DNA from: Peptoniphilus obesi ph1
GTDB taxonomy: Bacteria > Bacillota > Clostridia > Tissierellales > Peptoniphilaceae
Direction of reading: 5' to 3'
Assembly (NCBI RefSeq): GCF_000311865.1
Contig: NZ_HE978580.1
Coordinates: 539,154 to 603,153 of the forward strand
DNA: 64,000 nt
The notes under the pieces were generated by a model. That model was not told where the DNA came from. It saw nothing but the letters and a program-made list of their open reading frames with translations, and did not search any database. Below are positions 47,951 through 55,492 of this stretch, piece after piece. The position numbers were made by a program, and so were the translations under genes. The stretch's first letter is position 1. Every line of letters begins with the position of its first letter.

Positions 47951-48987
47951 TTGATATCAATCCTCTTATCTTGACTTTCATTTTTTACGATTTTACCAAT
48001 TATATATGCCTTGTCATCTGTGTTTTTATTGATATATTCTAAAATTTCAGAAGCTTTTTCTTCTTCTACAATTATTGTTATGCCTATACCCATATTAAAT
48101 GTTCTGTATAGTTCTTCTTCAGAAACTTTTTTAGATTTAATAATATTTTCAAAGACATCTAATTTATCCCATGAATTTTTGTCTATTTCTGCTCCAAGTC
48201 CGTCTGGTAAGATTCTTGGTATATTTTCTAGAAGTCCGCCACCTGTTATGTTTGCTATTCCTAAAATATTAAAGTTTTCTATTAATTTTAAGATTGTATT
48301 TACATATAATTTTGTTGGTTCAAGTAAAATATCTGCTAAAGTTTTATCTGTATCAAAGAATTTATCTTCTAGTTTCATTTCCAATTCTTCAAAGAATAAT
48401 TTTCTTGCTAGAGAAAAACCATTTGAATGTAGCCCGCTTGAAGCAAGTCCTATTACTACATTGCCTTCTTTTATATCTTGTCCGTCAATAATTTTATCTT
48501 TATCAACAATACCAACGCTAAATCCTGCAAGGTCATATTCATCCTTAGCATACATGTTTGGAAGTTCTGCAGTTTCTCCACCGACTATTGCAGTTGATGT
48601 TTCCTTACAAGCCTTTGCTATTCCTTTTACGATTTCTTCTATCTTTTCTGGTTTTAATACATCTATTCCGATATAGTCTAGGAAGAATAAAGGTTTTGCA
48701 CCTTGGCAAATTAAATCATTTACACACATAGCAACAAGATCTATTCCCACTGTGTCATGTCTACCAAGTTTTTGTGCAACTAACAACTTAGTTCCAACTC
48801 CATCTGTTGATGCTAATAGTATAGGATGTTTCATATCTTTATATTCAGATAAATCAAATCCTCCACTAAAAAGTCCTATTCCACCAAAAACTCCGCTAGT
48901 TGCAGTATCTTTAACGTGTTTTTTTATTAATTCTACAGCCTTGTTACCGGAATCAATATCTACTCCGCTATCTTTATAACTTATCAT
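47947..48987 (-). CDS. purM: phosphoribosylformylglycinamidine cyclo-ligase (AIR synthetase)
   Basis: Closes the imidazole ring from FGAM with ATP. The 346-residue protein has the PurM start YKDSGVDIDSGN, the GGIGLFSGGFDL, STDGVGTKL and VAMCVNDL motifs, GGETAELP, and the GLHSNG and NITGGGLLENIPR segments. It lies 11 nt after purF and overlaps purN by 4 nt. Confidence 0.97.
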   Translation of the reverse strand: MISYKDSGVDIDSGNKAVELIKKHVKDTATSGVFGGIGLFSGGFDLSEYKDMKHPILLASTDGVGTKLLVAQKLGRHDTVGIDLVAMCVNDLICQGAKPLFFLDYIGIDVLKPEKIEEIVKGIAKACKETSTAIVGGETAELPNMYAKDEYDLAGFSVGIVDKDKIIDGQDIKEGNVVIGLASSGLHSNGFSLARKLFFEELEMKLEDKFFDTDKTLADILLEPTKLYVNTILKLIENFNILGIANITGGGLLENIPRILPDGLGAEIDKNSWDKLDVFENIIKSKKVSEEELYRTFNMGIGITIIVEEEKASEILEYINKNTDDKAYIIGKIVKNESQDKRIDIK

Positions 48988-48998
48988 AATAAAACTCC

Positions 48999-50348
48999 TT
49001 ATATTATTATTGGATCAACAGGGTAGTCCCCATTAAAACATGCCTTACAAAATCTATCGTCCCTAATAAGTGTAGCTCTTTGAGCAGCTTCTGGAGATAT
49101 AAAGGCTAAAGAATCAGCATCTATCTTGTCCTTAATTTCTTCTACAGAATATTTTGCTGCAATCAAATTCTTTCTGCTTGGTGTATCAATTCCATAATAA
49201 CATGGATAGCAGACTGGTGGGGAAGTAATTCTCATATGTACCTCTTTTGCCCCAGCTTCTCTCATTCTCTTAATAAGATTTTCTGATGTAGTTCCTCTTA
49301 CTATCGAGTCATCTATCAAAACAATCTTTTTACCTTCTATAACATTTCTAAGAGGGTTAAGCTTTAATTTAACAGCCATTTCTCTTTCTTCTTGGGTTGA
49401 TTTTATAAAAGTTCTTCCCATATATCTATTCTTTACAAGTCCATTTGCAAAAGGAATCTTTGCTTCTTGAGAAAATCCTATTGCAGAAGGTATCCCACTA
49501 TCAGGAACAGGAACAACTAAATCAACATCACAAGGAGATTCAACTGCTAAATACTCTCCACACCTTCTTCTATAGTTATAAGCATTTACCTTATCTAGGG
49601 TAGCATCTTCTCTTGCTAAATAAACATACTCAAATATGCAATGTTTAGGTTTTTTTCCACCACCATCTAAGAAGTGTGATTTCATTCCATTTTCATCAAT
49701 TTCTATAATTTCTCCTGGTAAAACATCTCTTATATCTGTTATGCCAAGAATTTCTGTAGCTGGATTTTCAGATGATACAACATAAGTCCCATCTTTTTGA
49801 GCCACAGTTAATGGTCTTATTCCTCTAGGATCTCTAAATGCAACAATTTTATCCTTCATAAGTAAAACAACAGAATATGAACCCTTGATCACATGCATAG
49901 TTTGTTTTATAGCATCAATAATGTCATTTTTATAATATCTAGCAATTAAGAATAGAATAACTTCTGTATCTATAGACGTTTGAAACATTACCCCTTCTTC
50001 TTCAAGTCTTGTCCTTAAAATTTGATGGTTTACTAAAGATCCATCAAAAGCTAAACTAAATTGGCTTTTTTTTGCAAACCCCATAAGAGGTTCAGTGTTA
50101 TAATCACTGTTTCCTGATGATCCTGAATATCTTACATGTCCTATTCCTAAATTACCCTTTAACTTAGAAAGCTTATCTTCATCATAAACATCTATTACAA
50201 GTCCATTGCCCTTTTGTCTACTTAATTTTTCTCCATCAGAAACTGTAATCCCACAAGCTTCTTGGCCCCTATGTTGCAAAGTATTAAGACCAAAAAATAT
50301 CTTTTTGCTTACAGGATAATTTGAAAACATACCTAATATTCCACTCAT
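48999..50348 (-). CDS. purF: amidophosphoribosyltransferase with altered glutaminase site
   Basis: Commits PRPP to purine synthesis. The protein has 449 residues. The C-terminal phosphoribosyltransferase half is intact, with PRPP loop VLIDDSIVRGTT and the cysteines (HCIFEY, CYPCYYGID, FCKACF) expected for the 4Fe-4S cluster. The N-terminal Ntn glutaminase half is not typical. The nucleophile Cys that should follow the initiator Met is Ser (ATG AGT). The oxyanion segment HNGNLVN is FDGSLVN, so Asn becomes Asp. The glutamine-binding Arg (GHVRYS) and Asp (IDTEV) remain. I chose ATG 50348 over ATG 50354 because GGGTGG is correctly spaced for it. First gene of the pur operon, after a leader with a terminator. 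Confidence 0.93.
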   Translation of the reverse strand: MSGILGMFSNYPVSKKIFFGLNTLQHRGQEACGITVSDGEKLSRQKGNGLVIDVYDEDKLSKLKGNLGIGHVRYSGSSGNSDYNTEPLMGFAKKSQFSLAFDGSLVNHQILRTRLEEEGVMFQTSIDTEVILFLIARYYKNDIIDAIKQTMHVIKGSYSVVLLMKDKIVAFRDPRGIRPLTVAQKDGTYVVSSENPATEILGITDIRDVLPGEIIEIDENGMKSHFLDGGGKKPKHCIFEYVYLAREDATLDKVNAYNYRRRCGEYLAVESPCDVDLVVPVPDSGIPSAIGFSQEAKIPFANGLVKNRYMGRTFIKSTQEEREMAVKLKLNPLRNVIEGKKIVLIDDSIVRGTTSENLIKRMREAGAKEVHMRITSPPVCYPCYYGIDTPSRKNLIAAKYSVEEIKDKIDADSLAFISPEAAQRATLIRDDRFCKACFNGDYPVDPIII

Positions 50349-50389
50349 TAGCATACCACCCTAAACTTTAATAATTATTCCCATTAACT

Positions 50390-50423
50390 TAATAAAAAAT
50401 AGAGAACCAGTTAAAGGTTCTCT
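50390..50423 (-). terminator. attenuator-like terminator in the purF leader
   Basis: AGAGAACC (50401-50408) pairs perfectly with GGTTCTCT (50416-50423), 7-nt loop. On the minus strand ATTTTTTATT follows. It lies between the pur promoter and purF, 2 nt after a short reading frame, so it should reduce read-through into the operon. Confidence 0.75.
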
Positions 50424-50425
50424 TA

Positions 50426-50566
50426 TTAGATAAATTTAGCTACAGATTCCCCTTTATTATCTAGAGAAACCCAATAAAAAAGTTTTTTACGTAGTTTTAG
50501 ACTGCTAGAGTTATCAAAAGAACAATAACTTAAAAAATTGTTTTCCAAACTCAATAATAAGCCCAA
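50426..50566 (-). CDS. possible 46-codon leader ORF upstream of purF
   Basis: A TTG at 50566-50564 follows GGAGG (50578-50574) at normal spacing and opens a 46-codon frame ending in TAA, 2 nt before the attenuator-like terminator. The predicted peptide starts MGLLLSLENNF, contains KLRKKLFYW and ends SVAKFI; I recognise no family. It may be a translated leader peptide or a small protein, or it may be a chance frame in a structured leader. The TTG start and the lack of homology keep confidence low. Confidence 0.4.
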   Translation of the reverse strand: MGLLLSLENNFLSYCSFDNSSSLKLRKKLFYWVSLDNKGESVAKFI

Positions 50567-50596
50567 AATACTACCTCCAAACTTGAATATATCAAT

Positions 50597-50605
50597 ATTA
50601 TATCA
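50597..50605 (-). promoter_or_regulatory. pur operon extended -10 promoter
   Basis: On the minus strand TG-A-TATAAT (50605 down to 50597) is a perfect extended -10. Transcription would begin near 50590, giving a leader of about 240 nt before purF. Confidence 0.65.
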
Positions 50606-50640
50606 TAGAAATTTTAATTTTAAAATATTAATAATTTGAT

Positions 50641-50763
50641 TTATTTATCTTTAAATACAGCCATCATAATCTTAACTGAAAGATAAAATAATATTAGTAC
50701 TATAAATACACCAGCAAAACCTAAAAGGCTAACTTCTAACCCATTTAACATTACTTCGCTCAT
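50641..50763 (-). CDS. OadG-like gamma subunit of a sodium-pumping decarboxylase
   Basis: A 40-residue protein with one transmembrane helix (about 12-34; LLGFAGVFIVLILFYLSVKIM) preceded by a short polar start and followed by basic KDK. This is the pattern of the small membrane gamma subunit that ties the carboxyltransferase to OadB. GGAGG lies 7 nt before the ATG. It begins 9 nt after oadB, so they are co-transcribed. It is truncated compared with OadG proteins that have a periplasmic or cytosolic tail. Very short membrane peptides are easy to mis-assign; position is the main support. Confidence 0.8.
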   Translation of the reverse strand: MSEVMLNGLEVSLLGFAGVFIVLILFYLSVKIMMAVFKDK

Positions 50764-50772
50764 CTCATCCTC

Positions 50773-51885
50773 CTACATAAACATCGGCACTAAGGCAAGA
50801 ATCATACTACCAGCAACTACCGATCCTAGCTGCCCAGCAACATTTGCACTCATTGCTTGCATCAAGATGAAATTTGTTGGATCTTCCTTAGTAGCTATTT
50901 GTTGAACAACCCTTCCTGACATAGGAAAAGCTGAAATTCCAGCAGCACCTATCATTGGATTAACCTTTTCTTTTAAGAATAAATTTAAAATCTTAGCAAA
51001 GATTACTCCACCTGCAGTATCAAAAATAAATGCAACTAGTCCCATTCCCATGATCATCAAAGTTTTATAATTTAAAAAAGCTTCCGCTTCCATTGTAGAA
51101 CCAATTGTTATTCCAAGAAGAATAGTTACAAGGTTAGAAAGTTCATTTTGAGCAGACATAGAAAGTCTATCCAAGACACCACAAACCCTAATTAAATTAC
51201 CAAACATCAAAGCACCAATAAGAGCAACTGACATAGGTGCAATAATACCTGCAATAACAGTTATTACAATTGGAAATAAAATCTCTACCTTCTTAGGCAC
51301 TTTTTTACCTGCATATTTCATTCTTATGCGTCTTTCTTTTTTCGTAGTTAAAAGTTTAATAACAGGTGGTTGAATTATAGGCACAAGACTCATATATGAA
51401 TAAGCCGCAACAGATATAGCTCCAAGATAATTTTGAGCAAACTCTTTTGCTACAAATATCGAAGTTGGACCATCAGCTGCCCCTATTATTCCAATAGCTG
51501 CCGCTTCTGGCAAACTAAATTGTCCAGTAGATAAAGCAAACATCATTGTTGCAAATATACCAAATTGAGCCGCAGCTCCAAAAAATAACATAAATGGGCT
51601 AGAGATCAATGGTTTAAAATCGATCATAGCACCAACAGCTATAAATATTAAAACAGGAAACAATTCAGTTGCAATACCTACATTATAAAAAATAGTTAAG
51701 AATCCATTTTCACCAACCGCTGATGAAAAAGGTATATTACATAAAATTGCTCCAAAACCTATTGGCAATAATAAAGAAGGTTCATACTCTTTTTCAATCG
51801 CCAAATAAATAAGTATTCCACCAATAGCAAACATAATCAGCCTGCCAATTGTTAGATTTGTAATTCCCATAAATAAAGCTTCCAA
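50773..51885 (-). CDS. oadB: sodium-translocating decarboxylase beta subunit (OadB/GcdB family)
   Basis: A 370-residue membrane subunit that decarboxylates carboxybiotin and pumps Na+. About eleven helices are visible. Family signatures are LLLPIGFGAILCN, the conserved Asp-containing GAADGPTSIF, and the late SAFPMSGRVVQ segment. The start is TTG 51885, supported by AGGAG; an internal ATG at 51870 is less likely. No alpha subunit or biotin carrier is present in the window. With gdhA nearby it could belong to glutaconyl-CoA decarboxylase (GcdB) in glutamate fermentation, but oxaloacetate or methylmalonyl-CoA decarboxylase fits equally. Confidence 0.9.
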   Translation of the reverse strand: MEALFMGITNLTIGRLIMFAIGGILIYLAIEKEYEPSLLLPIGFGAILCNIPFSSAVGENGFLTIFYNVGIATELFPVLIFIAVGAMIDFKPLISSPFMLFFGAAAQFGIFATMMFALSTGQFSLPEAAAIGIIGAADGPTSIFVAKEFAQNYLGAISVAAYSYMSLVPIIQPPVIKLLTTKKERRIRMKYAGKKVPKKVEILFPIVITVIAGIIAPMSVALIGALMFGNLIRVCGVLDRLSMSAQNELSNLVTILLGITIGSTMEAEAFLNYKTLMIMGMGLVAFIFDTAGGVIFAKILNLFLKEKVNPMIGAAGISAFPMSGRVVQQIATKEDPTNFILMQAMSANVAGQLGSVVAGSMILALVPMFM

Positions 51886-52952
51886 ATTTTTCTCTCCTCA
51901 CTCTTAGCATTTTAAACATCCATACAAGTATATATTAATAAATGATTTTCTTCAATTGTAAATAAAAATGGAAATCACAGAAATAATAGTAGAGTAAAAG
52001 CTATAAAATTAATCAAATATCAGAAGATAAAGTGAATTTTTCATATTGAAATAAATTTAAAAATTTGAAATTAAAGTAGAAATTAACTTAAAAATAAAAA
52101 AGAAATTTAAATAAAATTAAACAATTAAAATTAATTCATAGTTTGAATATGACAATAAAATCTAAGTATTAAAATACTATCTTAAATAAATTTTAATATT
52201 GAAAGATTTTTATAAAATTTAATATGCAATAGAATCAGAAAATAAAATTTAAATTAAAAAGTAAATATTAAAATAAAATTAGAAAGGAAATATAAAAGAT
52301 TGAAAGATAAGTTAAATGATGTACTTAAAATTAAATCTTAAAATATAAATTGAATTTGGAAATTAAAATAGAATTGAACTGTTAAAAAGCAAATTGAGAT
52401 TTAAATCTACCTATATAAATTCGAAATCGAATCTGATTAAAAAATAAATATTTTTCAACTTAAAAATATATCTAATATAAATATCAAATATGTAGACAAA
52501 ATAAGTTAATTTCCTAATAATATAAAATTTTTTTATTAGATCTTTTCTCTAACTAATTTTTTTATTAGATCTTTTCTCTAACTAATTATAGAAGGAAGTA
52601 TATTTATATATAAATTAGAAAAACTAAAATACAAATACCTAAGAGTTTTAATGATGTAAATATCAAATAAAGCAGAAAAATATATAGATGGGCTTATATA
52701 CATGTATAATTAATAGAAAATATATAGACTTCTCAAGACATGCAAATGCAAAACAAATTATTAAATATAAATCCATATCAATAATAATATTAATACAAAA
52801 GCATTTTAGATAAATAAAAAGCTCCACTAAATCATTTTATTGAAAATTTAAAACAATTTTACAAGCACTATATTGTTTATTTTTTTCTTTGATATATATT
52901 TTAATTAGTTGCTTATACTAGTAAAACTTGTAATAATTATTCATTAACTTCT
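51886..52952. other. AT-rich region without a recognisable gene
   Basis: About 1.07 kb of low-complexity DNA. From about 51960 to 52450 the plus strand is strongly A-rich, with loose AAATTnAAA-like units. A 29-bp perfect tandem duplication lies at 52528-52585. From 52586 to 52950 I see no reading frame with a plausible start and ribosome-binding site. It resembles the reverse complement of the 36.46-36.6 kb tract in composition. Confidence 0.6.
52528..52585. repeat. 29-bp perfect tandem duplication
   Basis: Two identical 29-bp copies, 52528-52556 and 52557-52585. Each is seven T followed by ATTAGATCTTTTCTCTAACTAA-type sequence. Each unit contains a 5-bp inverted repeat (TTAGA/TCTAA). Confidence 0.95.
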
Positions 52953-52988
52953 CTAAAAAAACACCCAGATTTAAAATCTGGGTGTTTT
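52953..52988 (-). terminator. strong terminator downstream of the 26-residue peptide gene
   Basis: AAAACACCCAGAT (52958-52970) pairs perfectly with ATCTGGGTGTTTT (52976-52988), 5-nt loop. On the minus strand a T-run follows. Confidence 0.9.
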
Positions 52989-52991
52989 GCT

Positions 52992-53072
52992 TTAATTATT
53001 AGAGTTTGAAAAAAATGCTCCTCCAACAACAATTATTAGGGCTAATACTAATATTAATCTTGTTAAACTCAT
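52992..53072 (-). CDS. candidate 26-residue membrane peptide
   Basis: The frame encodes a 26-residue peptide starting MSLTRLILVL and ending FFSNSNN. One hydrophobic helix of about 17 residues (ILVLALIIVVGG) is followed by a polar end. GAGG lies about 8 nt before the ATG. The stop is followed at once by a very strong terminator, and gdhA with its weaker terminator lies 86 nt upstream on the same strand. I recognise no family. A single-helix peptide with both a ribosome-binding site and a dedicated terminator is probably real. Confidence 0.6.
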   Translation of the reverse strand: MSLTRLILVLALIIVVGGAFFSNSNN

Positions 53073-53097
53073 GTTTTTATCCTCTTTTATAAAATTC

Positions 53098-53131
53098 AAA
53101 TTAAAAATGGCCCAGGAAAGCCTAGGCCATT
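53098..53131 (-). terminator. gdhA terminator
   Basis: AATGGCC (53106-53112) pairs with GGCCATT (53125-53131), with an inner AGG/CCT stem and AAAG loop; on the minus strand it is followed by TTTAATTT. Confidence 0.75.
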
Positions 53132-53157
53132 AATATCATATCTATTAATCTAAAAGA

Positions 53158-54423
53158 TTAATACCATCCTCTTAATTTCATTGCTTCGTCGATAGATTTG
53201 ATTGCATACATGTAAACTGCTTCTCTTAGAGTTACATTGTAATCATCAGCAAGACCGAATACGCCTTTAACAGCTTTCATCATGTCTGCTTCTTGTTTTT
53301 CTTCAACTTCAGCTTCTGTCCAATAGTATCCGTATTGGTTTTGTACCCATTCGTAGTAAGAAACAAGTACTCCACCTGAGTTAGTTAAGATATCAGGAGT
53401 AAGTTCTATTCCTTTTTCTTGTAGTACTTTGTCTCCTTCTGGAGTTGTAGGACCATTAGCTGCTTCACAAACTAATTTAGTATTAAGAGTTTTAGCTCTA
53501 TCTCCAGTAATAACATTTTCAAGAGCTGCTGGTACTATAATGTCATATTCTTTAGTCCAGAATTCTTCTTCAGAAATTCTTTCAGCGCCTGGGAATCCAA
53601 GAATTGTTTTATGTTCTTCTTTGTAAGCTAGAAGTTCTTTAAAGTCAATTCCGTTTTCATTATAAAGACCGAAGTTTCCTTCTTTTCTGTCCCATTCAGC
53701 TATAGCGCAAACTTTTCCGCCTTGTCTGTAAATGTTTTTAACTGTGAAAGATCCAACGTTACCGAAACCTTGAACAGCTATTCTAGCTTCGTGCATTTCA
53801 ATGTTAAATCTTTTTGCAGCTTCTCTAACTACTACTGCAACACCAAATCCAGTAGCTTCGTTTCTACCTTCAGATCCGCCAAATGCAACTGGTTTACCTG
53901 TGAAAGTACCCATGTCCATTCTGTCGCCATTAAGTTTGAAATATTCATCAGAAAAATAACTCATAACTTTTCCGTTTGTTCCAACGTCTGGTGCAGGAAT
54001 ATCTATTCTTTCTCCAAGGTATTTGTGTAGACCTCTTACATATCCTCTACATAATTGTTCTAATTCGTTTTCAGATAGTTCTGCTGGATCTACAGCTATA
54101 CCACCTTTACCTCCACCGTATGGAAGTCCAAGAGCTCCACCTTTGAAAGTCATCCAAAGAGAAAGTGCTTTTACTTCATCCATGTTTACTGCTGGATGGA
54201 AACGAACTCCACCTTTTGCAGGACCTACTGCATCGTTATGAGCTGATCTATAACCTTTAAAAGTTTTTAAGCTACCATCATCCATTTTAACTGGGATAGT
54301 AATTTCAATAACTCTTTTTGGTTCTTTTAATAGTTCATAAACTGCAGGATCTGCGCCTAACTTGTCACAAGCAGCTTTTACTTTTTCTTGGGCTGCTATT
54401 AGTGGATTTAAAGTATCTGTCAT
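53158..54423 (-). CDS. gdhA: NAD(P)-specific glutamate dehydrogenase
   Basis: Interconverts glutamate and 2-oxoglutarate plus ammonia. In a fermenting anaerobe it feeds glutamate degradation. The 421-residue protein has the substrate motif GPAKGGVRFHP (68-77), catalytic K106 in PYGGGKGG and a Rossmann domain with the dinucleotide loop VQGFGNVG (about 214-221). I chose ATG 54423 because AGGAG is 8 nt upstream. An upstream in-frame ATG at 54462 would add 13 unusual residues. It has its own strong promoter and terminator. Confidence 0.96.
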   Translation of the reverse strand: MTDTLNPLIAAQEKVKAACDKLGADPAVYELLKEPKRVIEITIPVKMDDGSLKTFKGYRSAHNDAVGPAKGGVRFHPAVNMDEVKALSLWMTFKGGALGLPYGGGKGGIAVDPAELSENELEQLCRGYVRGLHKYLGERIDIPAPDVGTNGKVMSYFSDEYFKLNGDRMDMGTFTGKPVAFGGSEGRNEATGFGVAVVVREAAKRFNIEMHEARIAVQGFGNVGSFTVKNIYRQGGKVCAIAEWDRKEGNFGLYNENGIDFKELLAYKEEHKTILGFPGAERISEEEFWTKEYDIIVPAALENVITGDRAKTLNTKLVCEAANGPTTPEGDKVLQEKGIELTPDILTNSGGVLVSYYEWVQNQYGYYWTEAEVEEKQEADMMKAVKGVFGLADDYNVTLREAVYMYAIKSIDEAMKLRGWY

Positions 54424-54487
54424 TATATACACTCCTTTTCTCCATATAAAAATATGGACCAATAAATTAACAATAATTTAACAAAAT

Positions 54488-54500
54488 TGAAACAATTTCA
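54488..54500 (-). promoter_or_regulatory. palindrome in the gdhA leader
   Basis: TGAAA-CAA-TTTCA at 54488-54500 is a perfect 5-bp inverted repeat just after the predicted transcription start near 54503. It could be an operator, but the factor is unknown. Confidence 0.35.
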
Positions 54501-54509
54501 TACACCTTG

Positions 54510-54538
54510 ATTATACCAAAGGCATGATGCTTATTCAA
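54510..54538 (-). promoter_or_regulatory. gdhA promoter
   Basis: On the minus strand TTGAAT (54538-54533) and TATAAT (54515-54510) are 17 nt apart, with TGG before TATAAT giving an extended -10. Predicted start near 54503, leaving an 80-nt leader. Confidence 0.85.
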
Positions 54539-54614
54539 GATATCTTATATTTTTTAATACTTATAAATAAGCTATTATACTTAGTTAAAAAATATAACAT
54601 ATTATAAATTTTTA

Positions 54615-55370
54615 TTAGTCTCTACCTATCAAATAATAGGATATTGAAACTAGTAAACCACCTATAATATTACCAATTGTTGCAGTAATTAGATTATGTA
54701 ATATCATAGCAAATGTTACTTCGTTTGATAAAAGTCTTCCTAGGGCAAATACTGTCATATTAGCAACGCTATGTTCAAAGCCTAAAGCTACGAAAGGTAA
54801 TATACACCAAACAATCATAATTAACTTCCCTGCTTCACTTTTCATCTTTATACAACACAACACAGCCACACAAACTAGTATGTTACATAGAATTGACTTG
54901 AAAATCAAAGGAACTAAAGGAATTTGTCCTTTAGCTAAAGCTAAATTTACTACCGCATCTCCAATTGCTATTCCTTTTGCACCTGTTCCTAGGTATAAAA
55001 GAGATATAATCAACGCTCCAACTAAGTTTCCTAAGTATGATAGTGCACATACATTAAAGGCATCTGAACCCTTAATAGCTTTTGTAAAGCTTGCACCTGA
55101 TAGAGCCATAACATTTCCTGTAAAAAGCTCTGCCCCTGCCATAATTACAAGAGATAGAGCTAAAGAAAATATAAGCCCATTACTAATTTTAACAAAATCA
55201 ATCTCTAAATTGCCAAAAATTGATATGCTAAGTCCCATAACAAGAACACCCAGACCAATAAAAAATCCTGCAAGTATAGATGCTATAAAATATTTAAATT
55301 TTGAGTCTCTATACACAGAATATTTATTAAAACCTGCTGTGCTCAATGCTTCCAATGTTGATTTATACAT
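54615..55370 (-). CDS. formate/nitrite transporter (FNT) family channel
   Basis: A 251-residue pentameric channel protein with six helices. FNT signatures are the GAELFTGNVMAL segment (about 80-92) and GFEHSVANM (about 200-208), which carries the conserved His that protonates the anion. Family members carry formate, nitrite or hydrosulfide. No pyruvate formate-lyase or nitrite gene is adjacent to decide among them. Single gene. Confidence 0.92.
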   Translation of the reverse strand: MYKSTLEALSTAGFNKYSVYRDSKFKYFIASILAGFFIGLGVLVMGLSISIFGNLEIDFVKISNGLIFSLALSLVIMAGAELFTGNVMALSGASFTKAIKGSDAFNVCALSYLGNLVGALIISLLYLGTGAKGIAIGDAVVNLALAKGQIPLVPLIFKSILCNILVCVAVLCCIKMKSEAGKLIMIVWCILPFVALGFEHSVANMTVFALGRLLSNEVTFAMILHNLITATIGNIIGGLLVSISYYLIGRD

Positions 55371-55492
55371 TCCTTACCACCTTATTTTTTGTCTAGCATA
55401 TGTTTTTTGTGTCTAATATTGGTCTAAATGATATCGCATCTAATTTGGCGAAAATAAGACCAATCTAATAATATAATAATTAAATTTATTTT

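Noticed and set aside
48011..48676. Long plus-strand open frame (221 codons) within purM
   Set aside because: Antisense to a clear purM; composition reflects the complement of its codons, with no start signal.
50424..50600. Purine riboswitch upstream of purF
   Set aside because: The conserved purine aptamer core (TATAAT..ATATGG..TCTACC..CCGTAAA) is not present; only a leader frame and terminator are seen.
52528..52585. Start of a CRISPR array
   Set aside because: The two copies are directly adjacent with no spacer, and no cas genes are nearby.
52700..52815. Decayed protein-coding fragment (YIDFSRHANAKQIIKYK-like)
   Set aside because: The frame is short, lacks a start and ribosome-binding site and I recognise no family; AT-rich DNA yields such frames by chance.
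54880..55416. Plus-strand open frame (178 codons) opposite the FNT channel gene
   Set aside because: Antisense shadow of a membrane-protein gene with no ribosome-binding site or family.
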